From Fulvivirga maritima (GTDB lineage: Bacteria; Bacteroidota; Bacteroidia; Cytophagales; Cyclobacteriaceae): DNA of 64,000 nucleotides. Positions 9,078-18,553 of the stretch are shown here, piece by piece (the stretch's first letter is position 1; each line of letters begins with the position of its first letter). A program made the translations under genes and the position numbers. The stretch spans positions 5,699,001 through 5,763,000 of the forward strand of contig NZ_CP089980.1 of NCBI RefSeq assembly GCF_021389955.1, given 5' to 3'. The notes under the pieces are model-generated. The model ran no database searches. It saw nothing but the letters and a program-made list of their open reading frames with translations, and had not been told where the DNA came from.

Positions 9078-10988
9078 ATGATCTCAGACAAGCACGATTT
9101 AATGAAGTCTTTAGGGGATGCAAATGCCTCTATCAACGCCTCCAATAAAAAGGGATTTTGGAAAAAACTTTTTGCCTTTTTAGGCCCGGCCTATCTGGTA
9201 AGTGTAGGCTACATGGACCCCGGCAACTGGGCCACTGACCTAGCCGGAGGAAGTGAGTTTGGCTACACTCTTATTTGGGTATTATTGATGTCTAACCTGA
9301 TGGCCATTTTGCTTCAAAGTTTGAGCGCCCGGCTAGGCTTGGTTCGTAAGATGGACCTGGCTCAGGCATCGCGAGCGACCTACCCTCCTTTCGTAAATTT
9401 CTGCCTTTACATCTTAGCAGAAATAGCCATTGCTGCCACCGACTTGGCAGAGGTACTAGGTATGGCCATAGGGCTCCAACTTCTCTTTGGTCTACCCCTA
9501 CTTTGGGGGGTAAGTCTTACCGTGGCAGACACCTTTCTCTTTCTGATATTGCAGACCTATGGCATGCGTAAAATGGAAGCCTTTATCATTTCTCTGGTAG
9601 CCATCATTGGCGGGGCCTTCCTCATAGAAATGGTATTCGCCAAGCCAGACATGGGTGAGCTAGCACAAGGCTTCATTCCTACCATTCCTAATCACAGTGC
9701 GCTTTACATTGCTATCGGTATTATTGGTGCTACCGTAATGCCTCACAACCTCTACTTGCACTCCTCTCTTGTGCAGACCAGAAAGATCAACCCTTCACCG
9801 AAAGGGATATGGGCCGCCATCCGATTTAACATTATAGACTCCGCTGTAGCTTTGAACCTGGCCTTCTTTGTAAATGCAGCCATATTAGTGCTGGCCGCAG
9901 CCACTTTTCATAAAAATGGCATGTACGATATTGCGGAGATACAAGATGCCCATAAGCTGCTAACTCCTATGCTCGGCTCTAAGTGGGCAGCCATCTTATT
10001 TGCTGTAGCACTTATAGCTGCAGGACAAAGCTCCACCATAACCGGAACACTGGCAGGACAGATAGTTATGGAAGGCTACTTACACTTAAGAATACAACCA
10101 TGGCTGAGACGGCTTTTAACACGCCTTATAGCCATTGTTCCTGCTTTCCTGGTCATCTATATCTATGGAGAAAAAGAAACCGGAAAAATGCTTATTTTTA
10201 GCCAAGTGTTACTTAGCTTGCAGCTGGGCTTTGCCGTGATCCCTCTGATACACTTTGTATCGGATAAAAAGAAGATGGGGGAGTTTGCCATTAAACTATG
10301 GGTAAAAATTGCCGCATGGATCATAGCAGCCGTGGTGGTGGTGCTCAATGTAAAACTGGTAGTAGATGAAATGAAAAACTGGATGATAGAGTCTGAAGGT
10401 AATTCTTACATCTTATGGCTTACGGTGGTACCTCTGGCACTGGCCATCATGTCATTATTACTTTACATTACCTTTAAACCACTAATGACTTCTAAAATAA
10501 CCCCTAAAACAAAAACACCGCACGGAGCATATCTTCCTATCGATTTCCATGAAGAACGAGAATATAAAAGGATAGCCATAGCGGTAGACTTTTCTGACAT
10601 AGATAATAAAACTATCAACAGCGCCTTATCTCAAGGTGGACACAAAGCAGAGTACAGCTTAATCCACATTGTAGAGTCAGCCGGAGCATTTGTGATGGGC
10701 AGCGAAATACATGACCTGGAATCTACCCAAGATGCCCTGTATCTTAACAAATACGTGCAGCAGATGACTGAGAAAGGCTATAAAGTAAAACCTCAACTAG
10801 GCTTCGGTAACCCGAAACGAACTATTCCCAAACTAGTAAAACATTTTAATGCCGACCTTTTAGTGATGGGCTCTCATGGCCATGGCTGGTTTATGGATAT
10901 ATTATTCGGAACCACAGTGAGCGGCGTAAGGCATAAGTTAAAAATACCGCTGTTTATTGTAAAAGAAGAAGAATTAGAAAATGTATAA
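9078..10988 (+). CDS. mntH: Nramp-family Mn2+ transporter fused to a C-terminal UspA domain
   Basis: 636 residues. About 25-470 is an Nramp proton-coupled divalent metal transporter with about 11 membrane segments: the metal-site motifs DPGNWATD (TM1) and MPHNLYLHSS (TM6) are intact, which favours Mn2+/Fe2+. About 490-636 is a universal-stress-protein domain: IAIAVDFSD at its start and the ATP-binding loop MGSHGHGWFMDILFGTTVSG near its end (GxG...GS/T). Plain MntH lacks this tail (about 410-450 residues). The Usp part may sense ATP and gate transport (inference). Co-transcribed with the MntR-like regulator. Confidence 0.93.
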   Translation: MISDKHDLMKSLGDANASINASNKKGFWKKLFAFLGPAYLVSVGYMDPGNWATDLAGGSEFGYTLIWVLLMSNLMAILLQSLSARLGLVRKMDLAQASRATYPPFVNFCLYILAEIAIAATDLAEVLGMAIGLQLLFGLPLLWGVSLTVADTFLFLILQTYGMRKMEAFIISLVAIIGGAFLIEMVFAKPDMGELAQGFIPTIPNHSALYIAIGIIGATVMPHNLYLHSSLVQTRKINPSPKGIWAAIRFNIIDSAVALNLAFFVNAAILVLAAATFHKNGMYDIAEIQDAHKLLTPMLGSKWAAILFAVALIAAGQSSTITGTLAGQIVMEGYLHLRIQPWLRRLLTRLIAIVPAFLVIYIYGEKETGKMLIFSQVLLSLQLGFAVIPLIHFVSDKKKMGEFAIKLWVKIAAWIIAAVVVVLNVKLVVDEMKNWMIESEGNSYILWLTVVPLALAIMSLLLYITFKPLMTSKITPKTKTPHGAYLPIDFHEEREYKRIAIAVDFSDIDNKTINSALSQGGHKAEYSLIHIVESAGAFVMGSEIHDLESTQDALYLNKYVQQMTEKGYKVKPQLGFGNPKRTIPKLVKHFNADLLVMGSHGHGWFMDILFGTTVSGVRHKLKIPLFIVKEEELENV

Positions 10989-10993
10989 AAGAA

Positions 10994-11030
10994 ATGGGGC
11001 GCCTCAGCAATGAAAGCGCCCCATTTTTAT
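10994..11030 (+). terminator. Rho-independent terminator after mntH
   Basis: Nine-bp perfect stem (ATGGGGCGC / GCGCCCCAT, 10994-11002 and 11016-11024) followed by TTTTATTTT. Confidence 0.85.
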
Positions 11031-11051
11031 TTTATTTCTGTTTTATTAAAA

Positions 11052-12885
11052 TCATTCCCGAGTTACTATACTCACATCGGCCCTACGGTTTTCTTCAGGA
11101 TCAGCCCCAGCCTCTGACTTTACCGCACCAAACCCCTGAGCTATGATTCGCTCTTCCGGAATACCATTGGCCACAAAATAATCCAGTACTATCAATGCCC
11201 TTTTTTTGCGAAAGCTTAAGATTATACCTAGGATTACCATCAGCACTGGCAAAGCCTGAGATATTGATATCTAAAAGCTCGTATTTATTAAGCAAATTAA
11301 TAATACTATCCAACTCCTCCCTATGCTCCTCATGAATGGCACTTTGGGCTGTATTGAAATAAATACGATGAGCATGATCCATCAATTTCATTTCATGATC
11401 CTCAAAATCAGCTTCTTCCGAAAGCACCTGACCATTCGCTGCTGCTGTTGCTACACCCCCACCTCCTTCATGCACACGATTTATTGTTTCCGCATTTTGA
11501 GCTATCAATTCATAGCCAGTTGGCCTGTCTTTATTAGAGCCGTGATACTTCACCCTAAAAATATCAGTATAACCTAAACCCCCTTCTCTTACTGACGAAT
11601 AATACCCTACTCTACCATCTTCTGAAGCTCTGAAATAAATCTCATCATCGGGTGTGTTTACCGGGAACCCCAGGTTTTCCGGCTCAGACCATTCTCCTGA
11701 CAAACTATCATAAACAGATTTGAAAATATCATAACCTCCATATCCCTTATGACCTGAGCTACTGAAATACAAGGTTTTACCATCATAAGCCAGAAATGGA
11801 CTTTCCTCATCATAAGGTGTATTGATAGTAGTACCCAGACTTTTTGATTTATACCAATTGCCTTTATCATCTTTTATGCACATATAAATATCAATACCTC
11901 CCTCACCACCAGGCCTGTCACTGGTATAAAAAATCACATCTGATGACGATGTTTCCGTAATAGAGCTTTCGGAATAGATAGAAGAATTCACCTTGTTAGT
12001 TAGGTATTCTGATTCGGTCCACTCACCATTTTCATAATCACTATAATAGATATCTCCCGCATTAATGTCCTTGTAAAGATATAGTCGATTACCATCGGCC
12101 GATAGAGAAATATTAGCATCATGATACTCTGTATTGATAGGCGCTCCGATATTCTCAGCCTCCGTCCACTTGCCTCCTACTTTTCTTGATATAAATATAT
12201 CTTCATAATAAAAGTTATCCTTATCTACATCAGGGCTGGTGTTATCTTCCTGCCTACGAGAGGTAAAAATCATAACGGTCTGATCCTTATTAAGCACAGG
12301 AGCATAGTCTGGCCACACTGAATTTATACCTGGCTCCAGCACCTCCACAGAATATCGCGCTGGCTGGCTGATGATTTCCTTACCATTTTTACACTCTTCA
12401 ATCCTTCTTTTTACATCTTCTGGCAAAACGCGGTCACGACCACGGTAATGGAGATCATGCAACACTTTATGCTGATACCTTTCATAACATTCAATGGCCA
12501 TATCAAAATCTAACCCATGATGATACGCCCGACCTATCTGATACCACAAATCATATCGATAAGAAGGTCTCTGCTGCTCTACCCTAAGAAAATATTTAAG
12601 TGACAAATCTTTATCTATAGTCTCCAGGTACAGCTGACCGGCCATCCAATTAGCCTTTACATTATAAGGGTCAAGCTCAGCTGCTTTTATGTACAGCTCC
12701 TTAGCCACCTCTATAGCCTCTTTTTGCTGACTGTAAATTTGATCTGCCTGCTGTAGGTATTCAGCCGCCATTGACACGGAGTCTTGTTGGGCTTTTACAG
12801 GAAATGAAAACAAAAGACAACAGGCTAAAAAATAATACGAATATTTCACCAAATGATCAGGTTCGTTTAAAAAATAACTTTTCAC
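11052..12885 (-). CDS. TPR/PD40/OmpA-family outer-membrane-associated protein (PorE-like), with an apparent frameshift in the OmpA domain
   Basis: An exported protein (signal peptide about 1-32) with TPR-like repeats (about 40-150), a PD40 beta-propeller (about 195-450; repeated SLSADGNRLYLYKD, ESPFLAYDGKTLYFSS), and a C-terminal OmpA peptidoglycan-binding domain. This order resembles the T9SS component PorE. The OmpA domain is split: ISGFASADGNPRYNLKLSQK ends in one frame and RALIVLDYFVANGIPEERI begins in the next. The junction is a run of seven A (plus-strand T at 11201-11207); six would restore Q-K-R-A-L-I and the full domain ending RRADVSIVTRE at 11052. Sequencing error or recent mutation. 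Confidence 0.88.
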
Positions 12886-13011
12886 AAACCTGAAATATAA
12901 CGGCTTCCTTAGAGGATATCAAAATTAAATCTGCCAACCAACATAAATCCACTATAGGTAACCATATCAAGAAACTACCTCTGCTTTCGTTTTTCAGTTA
13001 TATATAATAAG

Positions 13012-13019
13012 TACATTTG
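13012..13019 (+). promoter_or_regulatory. -7 promoter element of mnmE
   Basis: TACATTTG fits TAnnTTTG, 22 bases before the TTG start at 13042. No convincing -33 element is seen. Confidence 0.45.
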
Positions 13020-13041
13020 CAGTTCACTAAACAGAGAAGAT

Positions 13042-14421
13042 TTGAGTCAGCATATAGGATCCACCGAAGATACCATTGTAGCCCTTTCTACCGCTCCAGG
13101 CGTAGGCGCCATAGCCGTTATCAGATTATCTGGCGATGATGCCATTAAGATCTGCAACAGTGTATTTAAAGGCAAAGACCTGGAACAGCAACCTACCCAC
13201 ACCTTACATTTCGGCACCATACGCGATAGAGAAAAGGTGATAGATGAAGTGGTAGTTTCTCTGTTTGTTGGCCCCAAATCATTCACTAAAGAAAATGTGG
13301 TGGAGATCAGCTGCCACGGCTCCCCTTTTATAGTAAAGCAAATTATAAAAGTGTTGCTTGCTGCAGGCTCCAGACTGGCATTACCGGGTGAGTTTACCAA
13401 ACGCGCTTTCCTTAATGGTCAGTTTGATTTGGCTCAGGCCGAAGCGGTGGCAGATCTTATCAATTCAGATTCGGCTGCTTCTCATGAAGCAGCTCTTAAC
13501 CAAATGCGTGGAGGTTTCTCTGAGCAGATTCGTCAGCTAAGGGAAGAGTTGATCCACTTTGCCTCTATGATAGAGCTGGAGTTAGACTTTGGTGAGGAAG
13601 ATGTAGAGTTTGCCGATAGAGATGATTTAAAACAGCTGATCAACAACCTACTCAAAGTGATTAATGCGCTGATCGAAAGCTTTGATTTGGGTAATGTGAT
13701 TAAAAATGGAGTACCTACCGTGATAGCAGGCAAGCCTAATGCAGGTAAATCAACATTGCTCAATGCTTTGTTAAATGAAGAAAGAGCAATAGTATCTGAC
13801 ATAGCCGGAACTACCCGTGATGTTATTGAAGATGAAATCAATCTGGGCGGTATCACTTTTAGGTTTATTGACACGGCCGGAATTAGAGAGACAGAAGACA
13901 CCATAGAAAAAATTGGAGTTGAGCGCACACAAGCTCAAATGAAAAAGGCCTCTCTTATTATATATATGATTGACCTGGCCAATGACAATGTTGTAGACTT
14001 CAACCGCGACATCAACAAGCTGGAGAATATGGGTATTCCGTTTATAGTGGTGGGCAACAAAATTGACAAGGCTCAGCCAGAACTAAAATCAGCTGTGGAA
14101 GGTGTAAAGGGATCCATACTTATAGCCGCCAACACAAAAGAGAACCTGGACGCTTTGAAAGATAGAATTTTGGAAGAGGTTAATCTTGATAACTTCAAGT
14201 CTGGCAACACCATAGTAACTAACATTCGTCACTATGACAATCTACTTAAAACCAAGAATGCCCTACAAGATGTCCTCAACGGCCTCGGCAACAACATCAC
14301 TGGCGACTTTTTAGCCATGGACATCAGGCAGTCATTACATTATTTAGGAGAGATCACTGGTGAGATTACTACAGATGATTTGTTGGCGAATATCTTTAGT
14401 AAGTTTTGTATTGGGAAATAG
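13042..14421 (+). CDS. mnmE: tRNA uridine-5-carboxymethylaminomethyl modification GTPase MnmE
   Basis: 459 residues, full family length. With MnmG it makes 5-carboxymethylaminomethyl-uridine at tRNA position 34. N-terminal formyl-folate-binding domain (DTIVALSTAPGVGAIAVIRL), helical domain, and an inserted G domain with P-loop GKPNAGKST, switch region GTTRDV, DTAG and NKID. The obligatory C-terminal CIGK motif is present. The start is TTG: no in-frame ATG exists between the upstream stop region and the conserved N terminus, and the promoter element at 13012 fits this start. Confidence 0.96.
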   Translation: MSQHIGSTEDTIVALSTAPGVGAIAVIRLSGDDAIKICNSVFKGKDLEQQPTHTLHFGTIRDREKVIDEVVVSLFVGPKSFTKENVVEISCHGSPFIVKQIIKVLLAAGSRLALPGEFTKRAFLNGQFDLAQAEAVADLINSDSAASHEAALNQMRGGFSEQIRQLREELIHFASMIELELDFGEEDVEFADRDDLKQLINNLLKVINALIESFDLGNVIKNGVPTVIAGKPNAGKSTLLNALLNEERAIVSDIAGTTRDVIEDEINLGGITFRFIDTAGIRETEDTIEKIGVERTQAQMKKASLIIYMIDLANDNVVDFNRDINKLENMGIPFIVVGNKIDKAQPELKSAVEGVKGSILIAANTKENLDALKDRILEEVNLDNFKSGNTIVTNIRHYDNLLKTKNALQDVLNGLGNNITGDFLAMDIRQSLHYLGEITGEITTDDLLANIFSKFCIGK

Positions 14422-14499
14422 GATATCCTTCTTCATTAACTCTTTCAATTGCCTTTAATATGTGCTCCTTTGTGATACCCTCGAATACATTTATAATTT
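14422..14499 (-). pseudogene. Possible short relic of an McrA/HNH-type restriction gene at the island edge
   Basis: Between hsdR and mnmE the minus strand reads FEGITKEHILKAIERVNEEG before running into antisense mnmE. This resembles the N-terminal head of some McrA-like HNH restriction proteins (ITREHVLEAI...DEEG). No start codon and no body remain. Weak evidence: only about 20 residues. Confidence 0.25.
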
Positions 14500-14501
14500 A
14501 A

Positions 14502-17375
14502 TCACCCTACCATACCCTCCACAAACACCTCGACAAACTGCTTCATCTTTGAAATGATGCGTTCTCCAATTGATCTGGCTTGCAATACACTAGGACGATT
14601 ATCAAGGCATTTGAATACCTCATCTCTCAATGGCTCCTGGTGGCTAAAAATGTAGGCATCAATCAATGATTTGAATTGCTCCTGGTCAAGGTTTTCTTCC
14701 TCACAGAGTTTTTGAAGTGCCAAGACCTTTTGTTCTTCCCAATACTTTTCAAATTCATCAGAAATCATATCTGCGTGAGGAATTTTAGGCAGGTGCTCTT
14801 CTATAAACTTCTCGATAAGTTCTCGCTTACTTCTTAGCTCAACTTCATTGTTAAGCATATCCATAATCTGCTTTTTCTGCTTGGCAGCTTCATTGGCCTT
14901 AGCTGTTTTAAGTTTGACTAGCAGCTTTATAATGTAACTAACATTAATCTCATCTCTGTGAATCAGCTCCAACTCAAAGTCTACGTCATTGAGGATAGAT
15001 TCTTTTAGCTTGGCCGTATCACTTTTTACTTTATCATAAAGGTCAAGGTATTTGCTTTTGTAATCTTCAAAAGCCTGCTCAGTCATGGGTAGATCATCCC
15101 AACTAAAATCCGTAAATGATGTAAGCACATTCTTAACCCTCATCAAGGCTCTGAAAGACTGAACAAAGGTCATTTCATCATCTTCTGTTAGCAGATCATC
15201 AACAATTCCTACTGTAGGAGCTACTTTGAGTAAGTCGGCAAAGGCATTGCTGAATTTTCTAACGATTTCTTCGTACGGAGGAAGTATGATTTCTTCAATA
15301 GCCTCCTTGTTAGAGAATAAAGTAATGGCTTCATCAGTGGCTTTCTTAAGATTTCTGAAGGCCATAATATTCCCTTGAGACTTGGTTTCATTGATGATGC
15401 GATTAGTTCTGGAATAAGCTTGTATAAGCCCATGATACCGAAGGTTCTTGTCCACATATAGAGTATTGACCATTTTAGCATCAAATCCTGTTAAAAACAT
15501 GTTTACTACGAGTAGAATATCTAACCTATCTCTATCTTGAAAATCTTCCTTCTCTCTATTTTTTAGCCGTTTACTAATGTCCTTGTAATAGTTTTCAAAT
15601 TGCTTACTGTCTTTTGTGGTAAACTTAGTGTCATACATAGCATTGTAGTCTTTGATGAACTCATCGAGTTTATCACGGGTTGAACTGCTTATGTATTTGA
15701 GTTTAGGTTCAGCCGCAATTGACATGTCTCCCGGAAGCATGCCTGCTGCATCAGGATCATCTTCATTAACACCATAGGTAAATATTGTGGCTACTCGTAA
15801 ATCATGTTTCCCTTCCTTTATCTTCTTCTTAAAGAGCTCATAGTAAGTAATCAGATTCGGAATACTACTTACGGCAAAAATTGATGAGAAAGCTTTATTA
15901 TGTGTTTTGGTAGTGTGATAGTCTATAATATATTCAACGATCTTTTCTAATCGCTTAGGTGAGTCTATTACCTCGGTTTTGTCAATATCCTCCACCTCTA
16001 TATCCAGTAGCGTATTACTTTTTTGCTTGTACTTCCCGATATACTCAACACTGAACTTCAATACATTCTGATCTCGAATGGCATCGGTGATTACATATTT
16101 ATGCAAACACTCCCCAAATAAGTCTTTGGTGGTACGCTTACCTAGGTCGTTTTTAGCTGCATTATCAGCAAAGATGGGTGTGCCGGTAAAACCAAATAAC
16201 TGACTGCCTTTAAAGTAATTAACAATACGTTTATGTGTGTCTCCAAACTGACTGCGGTGACATTCATCAAAAATGAATACTACTCTTTTGTCCTTAAGTT
16301 TATCCAGCTTCTTTTCGTACCGTTTTTTGGAAATAGCATTATTTAACTTTTGAATCGTAGTAAGCACCAACTTGGTATCATCTGTAAATTGCTTGACCAG
16401 CGAGGAGGTATTATCAGTTACATCTACACTTCCCTTTTTAAAGCTATTAAACTCGTTCATGGTCTGGTAATCGAGGTCTTTACGATCGACCACAAATACT
16501 ACTTTATGCACTTCCGGCAAGTCCATGATGATTTGGCTGGCTTTGAAGGAAGTTAATGTTTTACCTGAGCCGGTAGTATGCCAGATATAGCCACTATCCT
16601 TAGTAGTTTGCACATGATCAATGATAGCCTCTACAGCATAATACTGGTAGGGACGAAGCACCATCATCACTTTATTGGTTTCGCTCATCACTACATAATG
16701 AGCGATCATTTTACTCAGGTGTTCTTTGTTGAGGAATGAGTTGGTAAACTCAGATAGCATAGTGGTTCGTTTGTTATTCTCCTCCGCCCAGAAGAATGAT
16801 TGTTTAAAAGACTGGAGTCGGTTATTAGCCAGGTATTTGGTATTAACTCCATTACTTATCACAAACAGCTGCACATATTGAAACAGCCCATGATTACTCC
16901 AAAATGACTGCCTTTGATAGCGATTAATCTGATTGAAGGCCTCTTTCATTTCGATGCCTCTACGCTTAAGCTCTACCTGAACGAGTGGCAGGCCATTGAC
17001 AAGGAGCGTTACATCATAACGGTTTTTGTAAGTACCCGCTTGTGAAACCTGGTTAGTGACCTGGAATAGATTATTGTCTCTGTGCTCACTATCAAAAAAT
17101 TGAATATAGGAAATGCTCCCATCTTCCCGTGTAAGTGCAAACCGATCTCTAAGTGTCTTAGACTTCTCAAATACATTACCCTTTGCCAAATAATTGAGCA
17201 CCTGATCAAACTCCTTGTCACTTAACTGAACCTTATTAAAAAGTTCTAACTGCGATTTTAAATTGGCAAGTAAGTCATGGCCATCTCGAAGTAGAATACG
17301 CTCATATCCCAAGCTTTCAAGTTGCTTAATAAAGTTATTTTCTAATATGGCTTCGGGTTGGGTATTCATTGCCAT
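14502..17375 (-). CDS. hsdR: Type I restriction-modification system restriction (translocase/nuclease) subunit
   Basis: 957 residues, normal for HsdR. It cuts unmethylated DNA after ATP-driven translocation, in complex with HsdM and HsdS. The N-terminal PD-(D/E)xK nuclease is at about 118-140 (RYDVTLLVNG...VQVELK); the SF2 motor follows with Walker A TTGSGKT (about 268), DECH box (about 373), FGFTGTP motif III and the later VNMFLTGFDAKMVNTLYVDK. A C-terminal helical region completes it. The start ATG overlaps the end of the abi gene by 10 bases, so translation is probably coupled. Last intact gene of the island next to mnmE. Confidence 0.95.
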   Translation of the reverse strand: MAMNTQPEAILENNFIKQLESLGYERILLRDGHDLLANLKSQLELFNKVQLSDKEFDQVLNYLAKGNVFEKSKTLRDRFALTREDGSISYIQFFDSEHRDNNLFQVTNQVSQAGTYKNRYDVTLLVNGLPLVQVELKRRGIEMKEAFNQINRYQRQSFWSNHGLFQYVQLFVISNGVNTKYLANNRLQSFKQSFFWAEENNKRTTMLSEFTNSFLNKEHLSKMIAHYVVMSETNKVMMVLRPYQYYAVEAIIDHVQTTKDSGYIWHTTGSGKTLTSFKASQIIMDLPEVHKVVFVVDRKDLDYQTMNEFNSFKKGSVDVTDNTSSLVKQFTDDTKLVLTTIQKLNNAISKKRYEKKLDKLKDKRVVFIFDECHRSQFGDTHKRIVNYFKGSQLFGFTGTPIFADNAAKNDLGKRTTKDLFGECLHKYVITDAIRDQNVLKFSVEYIGKYKQKSNTLLDIEVEDIDKTEVIDSPKRLEKIVEYIIDYHTTKTHNKAFSSIFAVSSIPNLITYYELFKKKIKEGKHDLRVATIFTYGVNEDDPDAAGMLPGDMSIAAEPKLKYISSSTRDKLDEFIKDYNAMYDTKFTTKDSKQFENYYKDISKRLKNREKEDFQDRDRLDILLVVNMFLTGFDAKMVNTLYVDKNLRYHGLIQAYSRTNRIINETKSQGNIMAFRNLKKATDEAITLFSNKEAIEEIILPPYEEIVRKFSNAFADLLKVAPTVGIVDDLLTEDDEMTFVQSFRALMRVKNVLTSFTDFSWDDLPMTEQAFEDYKSKYLDLYDKVKSDTAKLKESILNDVDFELELIHRDEINVSYIIKLLVKLKTAKANEAAKQKKQIMDMLNNEVELRSKRELIEKFIEEHLPKIPHADMISDEFEKYWEEQKVLALQKLCEEENLDQEQFKSLIDAYIFSHQEPLRDEVFKCLDNRPSVLQARSIGERIISKMKQFVEVFVEGMVG

Positions 17376-18313
17376 AGCGGTTCATTAATCCAGTCCATTA
17401 ATGTACCATCAGGATTGGAAGGTATTCCCAAGTATTTGATTGGAACATTAGGGTATTTAGTAAATAAAGCCTGTAATTTTTGTCTTAGACTATTTGATGG
17501 GTTTGCTCTTAGCAGTAGGTATTTTAAAACGCAAATAAAATAGAATACACGTTTATTATTTTGAAAACGCGGTCCAATCCATGGCCCAACAGGCTTCTTT
17601 AGTCGATCAGGTTCAATAGCTAAATCTCTATTCCATAACCTGGCATGATGTGCACAAATATTCCTAACATAAGTAATGGCGTGTAGCCATGATGCGAATA
17701 CTTTGTGATGAACATCAAAGAAGTCTGCTATTCTTTTTTTATCGCTATTATTTCGCAATCCACGAAATAAATGTGACAGGTCACCCATTGTGAGCAGCTC
17801 AAAATTCATCCATGCAGGTGGATTAGATGGAGAGCTATATTCTCTCATGTAATGTTTTATAAACACTTCTGGATTTCTTACTGTTTTAGCACGTGATATG
17901 ATAGCTTGAAAGTCGTTATAAGGATCAATGAGCTTTCCAATCCTATTATAAAACGGTGTGATAAAATGTCTTTGATCATCCTGCCAATGTGAATCGTTAT
18001 AATGTATAGCCATTTTATATATAAACTGGGTTCTAATAGCTACTTCTACTCGTTCTATGCAGTCAAAAACTAATAATCTTAATTCCCTATTAAAAGAATA
18101 TGTATTGATAATGTCTTTGAATGTAATTCCTTGATTAAACTGATTTTTAATTGACTGACAGGGTAAAAAGTAGGCGCTGAGCCTGTAATAACTTATTTCC
18201 TGCAAATAACAGATGGCTTCTTCTTCATCAGCAACGGTTAAACCTCTGGTTTTTAATAATTCAAGCTGATCTTGAAAGGATAGGGGGGCTTTATGGTAAA
18301 TTCGTTTTGCCAT
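17366..18313 (-). CDS. Abi_2 (AbiD/AbiF-like) abortive-infection family protein
   Basis: 315 residues matching the Abi_2 family: the opening YHKAPLSFQDQLELLKTRGL, YYRLSAYFLP (about 42-51), FNRELRLLVFDCIERVEVAIR (here as 74-94) and RNICAHHARLWNRD (about 218-231). The last contains R-x4-H, the signature of HEPN ribonucleases, so an RNA-cutting toxin activity is likely by family. It lies inside the type I RM operon between hsdS and hsdR, 240 bases after hsdS, with its own promoter and a structured leader (see ncRNA). It overlaps hsdR by 10 bases. Expected role: back-up abortive infection when restriction fails. Confidence 0.88.
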   Translation of the reverse strand: MAKRIYHKAPLSFQDQLELLKTRGLTVADEEEAICYLQEISYYRLSAYFLPCQSIKNQFNQGITFKDIINTYSFNRELRLLVFDCIERVEVAIRTQFIYKMAIHYNDSHWQDDQRHFITPFYNRIGKLIDPYNDFQAIISRAKTVRNPEVFIKHYMREYSSPSNPPAWMNFELLTMGDLSHLFRGLRNNSDKKRIADFFDVHHKVFASWLHAITYVRNICAHHARLWNRDLAIEPDRLKKPVGPWIGPRFQNNKRVFYFICVLKYLLLRANPSNSLRQKLQALFTKYPNVPIKYLGIPSNPDGTLMDWINEPLWQ

Positions 18314-18321
18314 GGCCCTAA

Positions 18322-18446
18322 AATGAAAAGACCCCCCAAGTGTGCTTCAGTGAGAGGCAAGGGAGGTATATTAAATTTAATATTTTATTTCTTCTAAAAG
18401 ACACACCCTGTGACGCTGTTCTGATGGGTAGCGTGGCGTGTACTGT
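18322..18446 (-). ncRNA. Candidate structured RNA upstream of the Abi_2 gene (abiF-RNA-like)
   Basis: On the minus strand a predicted start near 18446 gives about 125 nt ending just before the abi ATG. Hairpin 1: ACACGCC (18435-18441) pairs with GGTGTGT (18401-18407, one G-U), and stacked on it ACGCT (18430-18434) pairs with AGCGT (18413-18417), with a 5-nt bulge and a 12-nt loop. A 16-bp palindrome lies at 18368-18383. Hairpin 2: ACCTCCC (18361-18367) pairs with GGGGGGT (18331-18337) and is followed by CTTTTCATTTT, a terminator-like end. Loop bases ACCC could pair with the G run. Conserved RNAs upstream of abiF genes have been reported; family membership here is inference from position and structure. 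Confidence 0.5.
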
Positions 18447-18451
18447 TAGTG

Positions 18452-18459
18452 CAAATATA
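18452..18459 (-). promoter_or_regulatory. -7 promoter element driving the abi leader RNA and abi
   Basis: TATATTTG on the minus strand fits TAnnTTTG exactly. It lies within the operon, downstream of hsdS, so the RNA and abi can be expressed separately from hsdM/hsdS. Confidence 0.5.
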
Positions 18460-18468
18460 ACATGATTT

Positions 18469-18525
18469 GAAACAAAATGTTTCATAAATGTTATTTTTTG
18501 TTTCAAATGCGAAACAAAACATTTC
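18469..18525. promoter_or_regulatory. Cluster of GAAACA/TGTTTC operator-like palindromes
   Basis: GAAACAAAATGTTTC (18469-18483) is a perfect inverted repeat with a 3-base centre. GTTTCAAATGCGAAAC (18500-18515) and GAAACAAAACATTTC (18511-18525) are related, overlapping sites. They sit immediately upstream of the abi -7 element, where a repressor would cover the -33 region. No obvious DNA-binding repressor gene is found in the island. Confidence 0.45.
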
Positions 18526-18553
18526 ATAATTATACAATATGTTGATGTATTAC

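Noticed and set aside
13533-13928. Long antisense frame across the mnmE G domain
   Set aside because: A shadow of the conserved coding sequence; Ser/Leu-rich composition typical of antisense frames.
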